From: Sphingopyxis sp.
Lineage (GTDB): Bacteria > Pseudomonadota > Alphaproteobacteria > Sphingomonadales > Sphingomonadaceae
Assembly (NCBI GenBank): GCA_026125835.1
Contig: JAHCKJ010000042.1
Location: 1 to 11,767, forward strand
Length of the DNA stretch: 11,767 nt
Direction: 5' to 3'
Below, in pieces: positions 6,252 through 11,767 of the stretch (the stretch's first letter is position 1; every line of letters starts with the position of its first letter). The notes under the pieces are model-generated. The model was not told where the DNA came from, did not search any database, and was given only the letters and a program-made list of their open reading frames with translations. Position numbers and translations under genes: made by a program.

Positions 6252-6420
6252 GGCGAGGCGTTTACAGGCAAGGCCATGCGGTCTGCAAGCGTCAAAGCGG
6301 CATAGCGCGTCCCCTTTGTCCGTTCGCCCTGAGCTTGTCGAAGGGTCGCCCTTTTTCTTGTCGGCGTCGAGAACAAGAACGGTCCTTCGACAAGCTCAGG
6401 ACAAGCGGAAATGGGATCGT
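6252..6420. other. Intergenic region between the DUF192 and NDUFA12 genes
   Basis: This 169-base gap lies within the minus-strand cluster. About half is the inverted repeat at 6328-6400. Nothing coding was seen. The gap is long enough to hold a separate promoter for the NDUFA12-DUF2155 pair, but I could not pick out convincing -35/-10 boxes. Confidence 0.5.
6328..6400. repeat. Inverted repeat, CCTGAGCTTGTCGAAGG family
   Basis: The left arm CCTGAGCTTGTCGAAGG (6328-6344) and right arm CCTTCGACAAGCTCAGG (6384-6400) are exact reverse complements of 17 bases. A smaller inner hairpin is formed by TTCTTGT (6355-6361) and ACAAGAA (6373-6379). CTGAGCTTGTCGAAGG is, from general knowledge, a very frequent intergenic repeat in sphingomonads and other proteobacteria. 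It lies just past the stop of the DUF192 gene (6421) in the direction of transcription, so it may stabilise or partly end the recX-DUF192 message. Confidence 0.85.
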
Positions 6421-6876
6421 TTAATCTTTCCACGTCACTTTCGCCGTCTCATCGATATCGAGCCGCGCCGCGGTCCCACCCGCAAGTTCCAGCACCGCGC
6501 TGACCTCGCCGCCGCTCACCACCGGCTCCAGCGATTCGGGGATGGTGTTTTCCGCAATGCGGTCGATGCTGCCGTCGGCGCGGATAAAGATGATATCGAG
6601 CGGGATCAGCGTGTTCTTCATCCAGAAACTGCCGATCCGCGGTTTTTCAAACGGAAACAACATGCCGCCGTCGGCAGGCAGGCTGGTGCGGAACATCAGC
6701 CCCTTGTCCTGTTCGGCGTCGGTGCGCGCAACCTCGACGTTGAAGACATGCACCTTGCCGGCCATCGTGACGGTCACCGGAATGGTCGCCGCGCTCGCGG
6801 CCTCGTTCGGATCCCCGGCGCATCCCGCGAGCGGCACGGCGAGGCTGAGGGCAAGGGCGGTAAAGATGGCGCGCAT
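6421..6876 (-). CDS. DUF192 family lipoprotein
   Basis: The protein has 151 residues. Two close in-frame ATGs exist, at 6882 and 6876. AGGA at 6887-6884 is only 2 bases from the first but 7 from the second, so the second is chosen. MRAIFTALALSLAVPLAGC has lipobox LAGC (C19), giving an envelope lipoprotein. From about residue 33 to the end it follows the DUF192 pattern: VEVARTDAEQDKGLMFR, GMLFPFEKPRIGSFWMKNT, LIPLDIIFIRADGSI and VLELAGGTAARLDI. DUF192 forms a small beta-rich domain found in many bacteria and archaea with no settled function. It follows recX by 37 bases, so the two are probably one transcript. Confidence 0.93.
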   Translation of the reverse strand: MRAIFTALALSLAVPLAGCAGDPNEAASAATIPVTVTMAGKVHVFNVEVARTDAEQDKGLMFRTSLPADGGMLFPFEKPRIGSFWMKNTLIPLDIIFIRADGSIDRIAENTIPESLEPVVSGGEVSAVLELAGGTAARLDIDETAKVTWKD

Positions 6877-6883
6877 CGGCATA

Positions 6884-6887
6884 TCCT
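6884..6887 (-). promoter_or_regulatory. Shine-Dalgarno AGGA deciding the DUF192 start
   Basis: AGGA read on the minus strand lies 7 bases upstream of ATG 6876-6874 and only 2 bases from ATG 6882-6880, which favours the inner start and a lipoprotein signal without two extra residues. Confidence 0.5.
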
Positions 6888-6913
6888 GATCGGCAAATGT
6901 CGGGAAGTCCGCC

Positions 6914-7486
6914 CTAATCCACCCCCGCTTCATCGTCCAGCGCCGCCAGCGCCGCGGTGTCGCCGGGCGCGATGGCGAGCAGGCGCCGCGCCACCGCCAG
7001 GCTGTGCCCCGCGCGCAAAAACGCCGCGATCTGCCGCTCGCGCAGCTTGGGGTCGTCCAGTGCGGCCGCCCCGAACGGCCCGAACCGCCGCCGCCGCGCA
7101 AAGTCGACCGCCGATGCCAATGCCGCCGCTTCGGCAGTTTCGATCGCCTCGCCGCGATCGCCCTCGGCGATGCCATCGACATAGAGCTGCGTCTTCACCC
7201 GCCGCACGCCCAGCCCGCGCCGCGTCATCGCCCCAGCGCGCATCACCGCATATTGGCGGTCATCGAGGAACTGCAAACGCTCCATCCGGTCTGCGACCGC
7301 TTCGCACGCCGCCACCGCGTCAACTTCGTCGGTCCATTCCGATTCGCGAATTTTTCGAGACAGATAGCGCGTCAGCTTCGCTCGACTGGTGGCGAACCGC
7401 GCCACATAAGACAGCGCCAGCTCGTCGAGCCGCGCTGCGCCAAGCGGCCTTTTTGAGCGGTTAGGAGGAGCGCGGCGATTGGCCAT
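6914..7486 (-). CDS. recX: RecX family regulatory protein
   Basis: The protein has 190 residues when started at ATG 7486 (MANRRAPPN); a GTG at 7504 would add six. Neither start has a clear Shine-Dalgarno. The core fits the RecX three-helix repeats: LDELALSYVARFATSRAKL, YLSRKIRESEW, LQFLDDRQYAVMRAGAMTRR, GLGVRRVKTQL, and a last repeat with DDPKLRERQIAAFLRAGHS. RecX binds in the groove of RecA filaments and limits recombination and SOS activity. It is not next to recA here. It is the first gene of the minus-strand cluster and divergent from the acyl-AMP ligase gene; no SOS-box of the alphaproteobacterial GTTC-N7-GTTC form was found upstream. The spread of RecX sequences makes the family call firm but the exact start open. 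Confidence 0.88.
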   Translation of the reverse strand: MANRRAPPNRSKRPLGAARLDELALSYVARFATSRAKLTRYLSRKIRESEWTDEVDAVAACEAVADRMERLQFLDDRQYAVMRAGAMTRRGLGVRRVKTQLYVDGIAEGDRGEAIETAEAAALASAVDFARRRRFGPFGAAALDDPKLRERQIAAFLRAGHSLAVARRLLAIAPGDTAALAALDDEAGVD

Positions 7487-7666
7487 ATGCCATGTTTGTG
7501 CCACAGTCGGGCCTGATTGAGAACGATCAACACCGCCATATCGGACGATAAAGCCCGGAAATGGGCGATTGTTCTAACAACACAGGGCTCGCGCACGGAA
7601 ACCATGGCTCAGAAAGATGACATGCTTGTTGCCACGCGCCCCGTTTCGCGGGAAGTCGCACCCTTT

Positions 7667-9418
7667 ATGACCGATACCAACGCCGCCGCGGCGGGCGAAT
7701 TGACGCCGACGCCGACCGAATGCGCGCTGCCGCGCCGTTTTTCCGACTTCGCCACCGTGGGCGAAGCGCTCGATTATGCCGCCAGCGGCACGCGCGGGCT
7801 CAACTTTCACGATCCGCGCGGCAAGCTGGCGCGCCCCTATCCCTATCGCGAGCTGCGCCACGACGCCGTCCAGACCGCCCATCGGCTGATCGCCGCCGGG
7901 GTAAAACCCGGCGACCGCATCGCGCTGATTGCCGAAACCGGCGCCGAATTTGCCGCACTGTTCTTTGGCACCATTTATGCCGGGGCGTGGCCGGTGCCGC
8001 TACCGCTCCCCACCAGCTTCGGCGGACGCGACTCCTATGTCGGCCAGCTGGTCGTCCAGCTGTCGAGCTGCAATCCGACGATGCTGTTCTTCCCGCCCGA
8101 AATCGCCGCGATGGCGGTCGAGGCCGCCGGACAGCAGAATGTCGCCCCGATGGACTGGACCGAATTCGCAGCCAGACCGGCCCCGAAGGCCGACCTGCCC
8201 GAGCAAAAGTCGGACGAAACCTGCTACCTCCAGTACAGCAGCGGCTCGACGCGCTTCCCGCACGGTGTCGCCGTGACCCACGCCGCGCTGCTTAACAATC
8301 TCGCCGCGCACAGCCATGGCATGGAAGTGCGTGACAGCGACCGCTGCGTGTCGTGGCTTCCCTGGTATCATGACATGGGACTCGTCGGCTGCCTGCTCTC
8401 GCCCGTCGCCAACCAGGTGTCGGTCGATTATTTGAAGACCGAGGATTTTGCGCGCCGCCCGCTTGCCTGGCTCGACCTGATCAGCCGCAATACCGGCACT
8501 ACGCTCAGCTATTCGCCGACCTTTGGCTACGATATCTGCGCGCGCCGGGTGTCGAGCCAGACGCATGTCGCCGACCGCTTCGACCTGTCGCGCTGGCGCG
8601 TCGCCGGCAATGGCGCCGACATGATTCGCCCCGACGTGATGCAGAGCTTCGTCGATGCCTTTGCCGACGCGGGATTCAAGGCCAGCGCCTTTCTGCCGAG
8701 CTACGGCCTCGCCGAAGCGACCCTGGCGGTCAGCATCATGCCGCCGGGCGAAGGCATCGTCGTCGAGCTGGTCGAGGAGACCGAGCTGTCGGGCGCCGCC
8801 AATGATGCGGGCCGTCCGACGCGGTACCGCGCCATCGTCAATTGCGGCCGCGCCGCGCGCGACATGGTGATCGAGGTGCGCGACGAAATGGGCAATGTCC
8901 TGCCCGACCAGACGGTCGGCAAGGTGTGGTGCAGCGGTCCGTCGCTGATGACCGGTTATTTCCGCGACCCCGAAGCGACCGCGGCCTGCCTGGTCGACGG
9001 TTGGCTCGACACCGGCGATATGGGATATTTGTCAGATGGTTACATCTATATCGTCGGCCGCGCCAAGGACATGATCATCATTAACGGCAAGAATCACTGG
9101 CCACAGGATATCGAATGGGCGGTCGAACAATTGCCGGGATTCAAATCGGGCGACATCGCAGCGTTCGCGATCACCGCGCCGGGGGGTGAGGAAACCCCCG
9201 CGGTGCTCGTCCAGTGCCGCACCAGCGACGAGGCCGAGCGGCTCGCGCTGCGCGAGACGATTCGCGAGCGCGTCCGCGCGATCACCGGCATGAATTGCCT
9301 GGTCGAGCTGATCCCGCCGCGCACGCTGCCGCGGACCAGTTCGGGCAAGCTCAGCCGGTCGAAGGCGCGCGCGCAATATCTGGCCGGGGAAATCCAGCCC
9401 TTTGCCATGGCGGCATAG
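7667..9418 (+). CDS. Fatty acyl-AMP ligase (FAAL-type adenylating enzyme)
   Basis: The protein has 583 residues from ATG 7667; ATG 7604 (604 residues) and ATG 7622 are also in frame. I prefer 7667 because codon use upstream is less GC-rich and the length then fits the family, but Shine-Dalgarno support is weak for all. Motifs: the phosphate loop YSSGSTRFPHG (190-200), SWLPWYHDMGLVG, YGLAEATL, the ATP-ribose Asp in WLDTGDMGYLSDG (D451), hinge VGRAKDMIIINGKNHWPQDIE and PRTSSGKLSR with a candidate catalytic Lys (K561). The YSSGSTR loop and the HDMGLVG stretch point to FAAL rather than acyl-CoA ligase. Such enzymes make acyl-adenylate from fatty acid and ATP and pass the acyl group to an acyl carrier protein. 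No carrier protein, polyketide synthase or sphingolipid gene is adjacent, so the acceptor is unknown. Confidence 0.94.
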   Translation: MTDTNAAAAGELTPTPTECALPRRFSDFATVGEALDYAASGTRGLNFHDPRGKLARPYPYRELRHDAVQTAHRLIAAGVKPGDRIALIAETGAEFAALFFGTIYAGAWPVPLPLPTSFGGRDSYVGQLVVQLSSCNPTMLFFPPEIAAMAVEAAGQQNVAPMDWTEFAARPAPKADLPEQKSDETCYLQYSSGSTRFPHGVAVTHAALLNNLAAHSHGMEVRDSDRCVSWLPWYHDMGLVGCLLSPVANQVSVDYLKTEDFARRPLAWLDLISRNTGTTLSYSPTFGYDICARRVSSQTHVADRFDLSRWRVAGNGADMIRPDVMQSFVDAFADAGFKASAFLPSYGLAEATLAVSIMPPGEGIVVELVEETELSGAANDAGRPTRYRAIVNCGRAARDMVIEVRDEMGNVLPDQTVGKVWCSGPSLMTGYFRDPEATAACLVDGWLDTGDMGYLSDGYIYIVGRAKDMIIINGKNHWPQDIEWAVEQLPGFKSGDIAAFAITAPGGEETPAVLVQCRTSDEAERLALRETIRERVRAITGMNCLVELIPPRTLPRTSSGKLSRSKARAQYLAGEIQPFAMAA

Positions 9419-9468
9419 CCGGGACGGGCGCACAAGCTGCTGAGCTTCCATGCAAAAAACCGTCCCGG
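9419..9468. terminator. Hairpin abutting the acyl-AMP ligase stop codon
   Basis: CCGGGACGG (9419-9427), starting at the base after the TAG, pairs with CCGTCCCGG (9460-9468). Inside it AAGCT (9434-9438) pairs with AGCTT (9443-9447) around GCTG. The stem is strong, but A-rich sequence follows instead of a T-run, so it is at best a Rho-assisted terminator or a 3' stabilising structure. Confidence 0.5.
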
Positions 9469-9502
9469 AAGCGGACAAAAAAGGTGCAAAAGGAATGCGC
9501 CG

Positions 9503-9543
9503 GTTACCTTCGGGTAACACCCCGCCGTTAAACAGGACGGGTG
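9503..9543 (+). promoter_or_regulatory. Structured leader of the GGDEF-EAL gene covering its start codon
   Basis: GTTACC-TTCG-GGTAAC (9503-9518) is a perfect 6-bp hairpin closed as C(UUCG)G, an exceptionally stable tetraloop. Directly after it, CA-CCCG (9518-9524, one C bulged) can pair with CGGGTG (9538-9543). That stem includes the GTG start and leaves the AGGA Shine-Dalgarno (9534-9537) in its loop. The two stems share C9518, so they abut or compete. Pairing is read from sequence; a regulatory role is inference. Confidence 0.4.
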
Positions 9544-11767
9544 AAGAGTACGTCGACCGATCAGATTGCAGCCGAAGAAATTCCTGCGCGCGCCCTTTTG
9601 GGGCTGGGACCACGCGATGCGAACGTCGGCGACCTCCACCGGCTCCAGCTGGCGCCGCTGCGCGGTCGCGGCATGTTGCGGCTGGTGATGGGCATCGGCA
9701 TGGCGCTCGTCGCCGCGTTCACGATGATCGTCAGAACCCCGCTGCCGGTCGTCGGCGGGTGGTTGAGCGCGGCGCTGGTTTTCAGCCTGTGGTCGTTCAG
9801 CCGCTTTCGCCGCTTGCCGCTGGGCGACCCCAAATCGCCGGGCATCGCCGAATACAAGTTGTGCAACCGCCACGCGCTCTATTCAGCGGTCGTGTGGGCG
9901 GTACCGTTCTGGCTGCAAGGCCTTTCGCCGCCGCTCGACCACGTCCTGTCGATGTGGACGATCGCGGTGCTGATGATGGTGACGCTGGCGATCGTCGCGC
10001 ACAGCATCCCGATGGCTTGCATCCTGTTCATCGCGCCGGTCAGCCTGTCGGCCGCCGCGGCGCTGGTTCGCGCCGACGCGCCGCAACTGGCGGCGGTCGC
10101 GTTGATGGCGGGCATCCTGCTCTCCGCCTTCTGCGTCCGCTTTGCCCAGAGCCACATCCGCTACCGCCGCGCCGAAGAGACGCTGCACGAAAAGACCGAA
10201 ACGGTCAGCCTGCTGCTGCGCGAGTTCGAGGAAACCTCCGCCGACTGGTTGTGGCAGACCGACAGCAACCGCCGCCTGGTGCATGTGTCGCCGCGGCTGG
10301 CCTTTGCGCTCGGCGCCAGCGCCGACGCGCTCGAAGGCGTGCCGCTGCTCAAGGCGTTGTCCGGCGATGCCTGGGAAACCGGGATATTCCCGAAAAGCCT
10401 GCACGAAATGGCCGAGCGGATGAAGCGGCGCGAAAGCTTTTCCAACCTGATCGTGCCGGTCACGATCGGCGGCGCACCGCGCTGGTGGGAATTGTCGGCC
10501 TCGCCGCGTCTCGACGAAGCGGGCAAGTTCCTGGGTTTTCGCGGCGTCGGTTCGGACGTCACCGAACAGCGCGCAACCGCCGAACAGATCGCGCGCATGG
10601 CGCGGTTCGACAATCTGACCGGCCTGCCGAACCGGCTCAGCCTGAACGAGGATCTGGCGCGCGCGCTTTCGCACGCCATCGATGCCAAAACGCGCTGTGC
10701 GATGCTGATGATCGACCTCGACCGCTTCAAGGCGGTCAACGACACGCTCGGCCACCCGGTCGGCGACAAATTGCTGGCGCAGGTCGCCGCGCGGCTGAAA
10801 GGGTTGATGGAACGCGGCATGACCTGCGGGCGGCTCGGCGGCGACGAATTCGCCGTGATCCTGCACAATGTTGCGTCGGCTGAAGCGGCCGAAGAACTGG
10901 CCCGCCGCCTGATCAACACGATCAGCCGCCCCTATGTGGTCGACAATCACCAATTGTTCGTCGGCGCCAGCATCGGTTACGCGATCGGGCCGCAGGACGG
11001 CGCGACGGTCGAAACGCTGACCCGCAACGCCGACCTTGCGCTCTACAAGTCCAAGGACCGTGGCGGCAATGTCGCCGCCGGCTATGTCGCGTCGCTGCAC
11101 GCGCAGGCCGAGGAACGGCGGGTGATGGAACAGGAATTGCGCGGCGCGCTCGAACGCCGCGAGTTCGAGCTTTATTACCAGCCGGTGGTCACCGCCGCCG
11201 ACGGCACATTGAACGGCTTCGAGGCGCTGATCCGCTGGAACAACCAGAAACTGGGCAATGTGTCGCCGGGGCGGTTCATTCCGCTGGCCGAAGATGCACG
11301 TCTGATCTCGCCGATCGGCGAATGGGTGCTGCGCACCGCGTGTCACGAAGCGATGAAATGGCCGTCTAACCTGAAGGTCGCGATCAACGTGTCGGCCGAC
11401 CAGCTGACCGATCCCAATTTCGCGTCGGTCGTCGTCTCGGCGCTGGCGCAAAGCGGGCTGCCGCCGCAGCGGCTGGAAATCGAGGTCACCGAAAGCGTCT
11501 TCCTGCGCGACGGCGGCGGCGCGGCGCAATTGCTCGACCAGTTGATCGGGCTGGGTATCCGCCTGTCGCTCGACGATTTCGGCACCGGCTATTCGTCGCT
11601 CGGCTATCTGCGCAAGACGCAATTTTCGACGATCAAGGTCGATCGCAGCTTCGTCGTCGGCGCGGCGAAGGGCAGCATCGAATCGATCGCGATCATCCGC
11701 GCCGTCGTCGCGCTGGCCGACAGCCTCGGCATGTCGACGACCGCCGAGGGTGCCGAGACCGAGCTCG
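9541..11767 (+). CDS. Membrane PAS-GGDEF-EAL cyclic-di-GMP enzyme (partial, C-terminus off the right edge)
   Basis: The frame is open from GTG 9541 to the edge (742 codons). An in-frame TAA at 9529 rules out earlier starts; AGGA lies 3 bases before GTG, and the next good start is ATG 9673. About residues 45-200 hold five or six hydrophobic helices, an integral membrane sensor region of no family I can name. A PAS domain follows (about 225-345, with ADWLWQTDSNRRLVHVSP). GGDEF domain: FDNLTGLPNR and an intact GGDEF at 433-437. EAL domain: YYQPVV, EAL at 561-563, NVSADQL, EVTES, DDFGTGYSSLGYLR, IKVDRSFV and AEGAET at the edge. Both cores look catalytic, so it could make and break c-di-GMP. The RxxD inhibitory I-site is absent (ERGM stands there). 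Probably only the last part of the EAL domain is cut off. The signal sensed is unknown. Confidence 0.95.
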   Translation, partial: MKSTSTDQIAAEEIPARALLGLGPRDANVGDLHRLQLAPLRGRGMLRLVMGIGMALVAAFTMIVRTPLPVVGGWLSAALVFSLWSFSRFRRLPLGDPKSPGIAEYKLCNRHALYSAVVWAVPFWLQGLSPPLDHVLSMWTIAVLMMVTLAIVAHSIPMACILFIAPVSLSAAAALVRADAPQLAAVALMAGILLSAFCVRFAQSHIRYRRAEETLHEKTETVSLLLREFEETSADWLWQTDSNRRLVHVSPRLAFALGASADALEGVPLLKALSGDAWETGIFPKSLHEMAERMKRRESFSNLIVPVTIGGAPRWWELSASPRLDEAGKFLGFRGVGSDVTEQRATAEQIARMARFDNLTGLPNRLSLNEDLARALSHAIDAKTRCAMLMIDLDRFKAVNDTLGHPVGDKLLAQVAARLKGLMERGMTCGRLGGDEFAVILHNVASAEAAEELARRLINTISRPYVVDNHQLFVGASIGYAIGPQDGATVETLTRNADLALYKSKDRGGNVAAGYVASLHAQAEERRVMEQELRGALERREFELYYQPVVTAADGTLNGFEALIRWNNQKLGNVSPGRFIPLAEDARLISPIGEWVLRTACHEAMKWPSNLKVAINVSADQLTDPNFASVVVSALAQSGLPPQRLEIEVTESVFLRDGGGAAQLLDQLIGLGIRLSLDDFGTGYSSLGYLRKTQFSTIKVDRSFVVGAAKGSIESIAIIRAVVALADSLGMSTTAEGAETEL

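Noticed and set aside
6145..7464. Plus-strand open frame of 439 codons across NDUFA12, DUF192 and recX
   Set aside because: It runs opposite three recognisable genes and through a repeat; composition is typical of a shadow frame.
7487..7603. Possible LexA/SOS box upstream of recX
   Set aside because: GAAC at 7521-7524 and GTTC at 7570-7573 are present, but no second half-site stands 7 bases away on the same strand. TTGTTCTAACAA (7569-7580) is only a 5-bp arm palindrome with a 2-base centre.
9419..9480. Classical intrinsic terminator after the acyl-AMP ligase gene
   Set aside because: The stem is strong but no T-run follows on either strand, so it is listed only as a tentative terminator-like hairpin.
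9450..10883. Plus-strand open frame of 477 codons starting MQKTVPEADKK
   Set aside because: It is out of frame with the clear membrane-PAS-GGDEF protein; after the first 30 residues it turns into Arg/Pro/Ala-rich shadow sequence.
9883..11622. Minus-strand open frame of 579 codons opposite the GGDEF-EAL gene
   Set aside because: It is a GC-rich shadow of the true frame, with no domain signature and no ribosome binding site of note.
1..11767. CRISPR array, defence island, prophage or integron
   Set aside because: No direct repeats with regular spacing, no nuclease, toxin-antitoxin, integrase or phage gene, and no marked drop in GC or change in codon use were seen anywhere in the window.

Overview
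The window looks like chromosomal DNA from a sphingomonad (Alphaproteobacteria, order Sphingomonadales; Sphingopyxis or a near relative is my best guess). The basis is high GC with strongly GC-rich third codon positions, recognisable protein types (an NDUFA12-type complex I accessory subunit, a lipoprotein-type DUF2155 protein, an Aat ending in IAQLLTKTS) and short intergenic palindromes of the kind scattered through such genomes. No tRNA, rRNA, CRISPR, transposase, integrase or phage gene was found. It reads as ordinary core chromosome rather than a mobile island.

Layout. 1-1106 (-) is the N-terminal two thirds of a YheS-like ABC-F ATPase that runs off the left edge. Divergent from it, 1188-1611 (+) is a VOC/glyoxalase-fold gene broken by a +1 frameshift near 1354-1372. 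A 375-base gap follows, carrying a perfect 27-bp inverted repeat. 1987-3486 (+) is a full-length CpaF-type secretion ATPase with no other tad/cpa gene beside it. After a second palindromic repeat come a 61-residue membrane protein (3592-3777, -) and, divergent from it, an exported SAM-methyltransferase-like protein (3834-4664, +). The stop of the latter overlaps the probable CTG start of aat (leucyl/phenylalanyl-tRNA-protein transferase, 4661-5431, +).

The 3' end of aat runs 205 bases antisense into a four-gene minus-strand cluster, in transcription order recX, a DUF192 lipoprotein, an NDUFA12-type complex I subunit and a DUF2155 lipoprotein. The last two overlap by one base (TAATG). An inverted repeat of a third family lies between the DUF192 and NDUFA12 genes. 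Divergent from recX is a stand-alone fatty acyl-AMP ligase (7667-9418, +). A hairpin abuts its stop codon, followed by a structured leader and a GTG-started membrane PAS-GGDEF-EAL cyclic-di-GMP enzyme (9541 to the right edge, partial).

Functions are mixed: translation quality (ABC-F, Aat), recombination control (RecX), respiration (NDUFA12), envelope lipoproteins, pilus or secretion motor (CpaF), acyl activation (FAAL) and c-di-GMP signalling. I see no convincing new multi-gene system. The best leads are the aat/DUF2155 antisense overlap, the non-canonical aat start, the frameshifted VOC gene, the exported methyltransferase with a His-rich N-terminus, and the leader of the GGDEF-EAL gene, whose start codon can pair into a stem.
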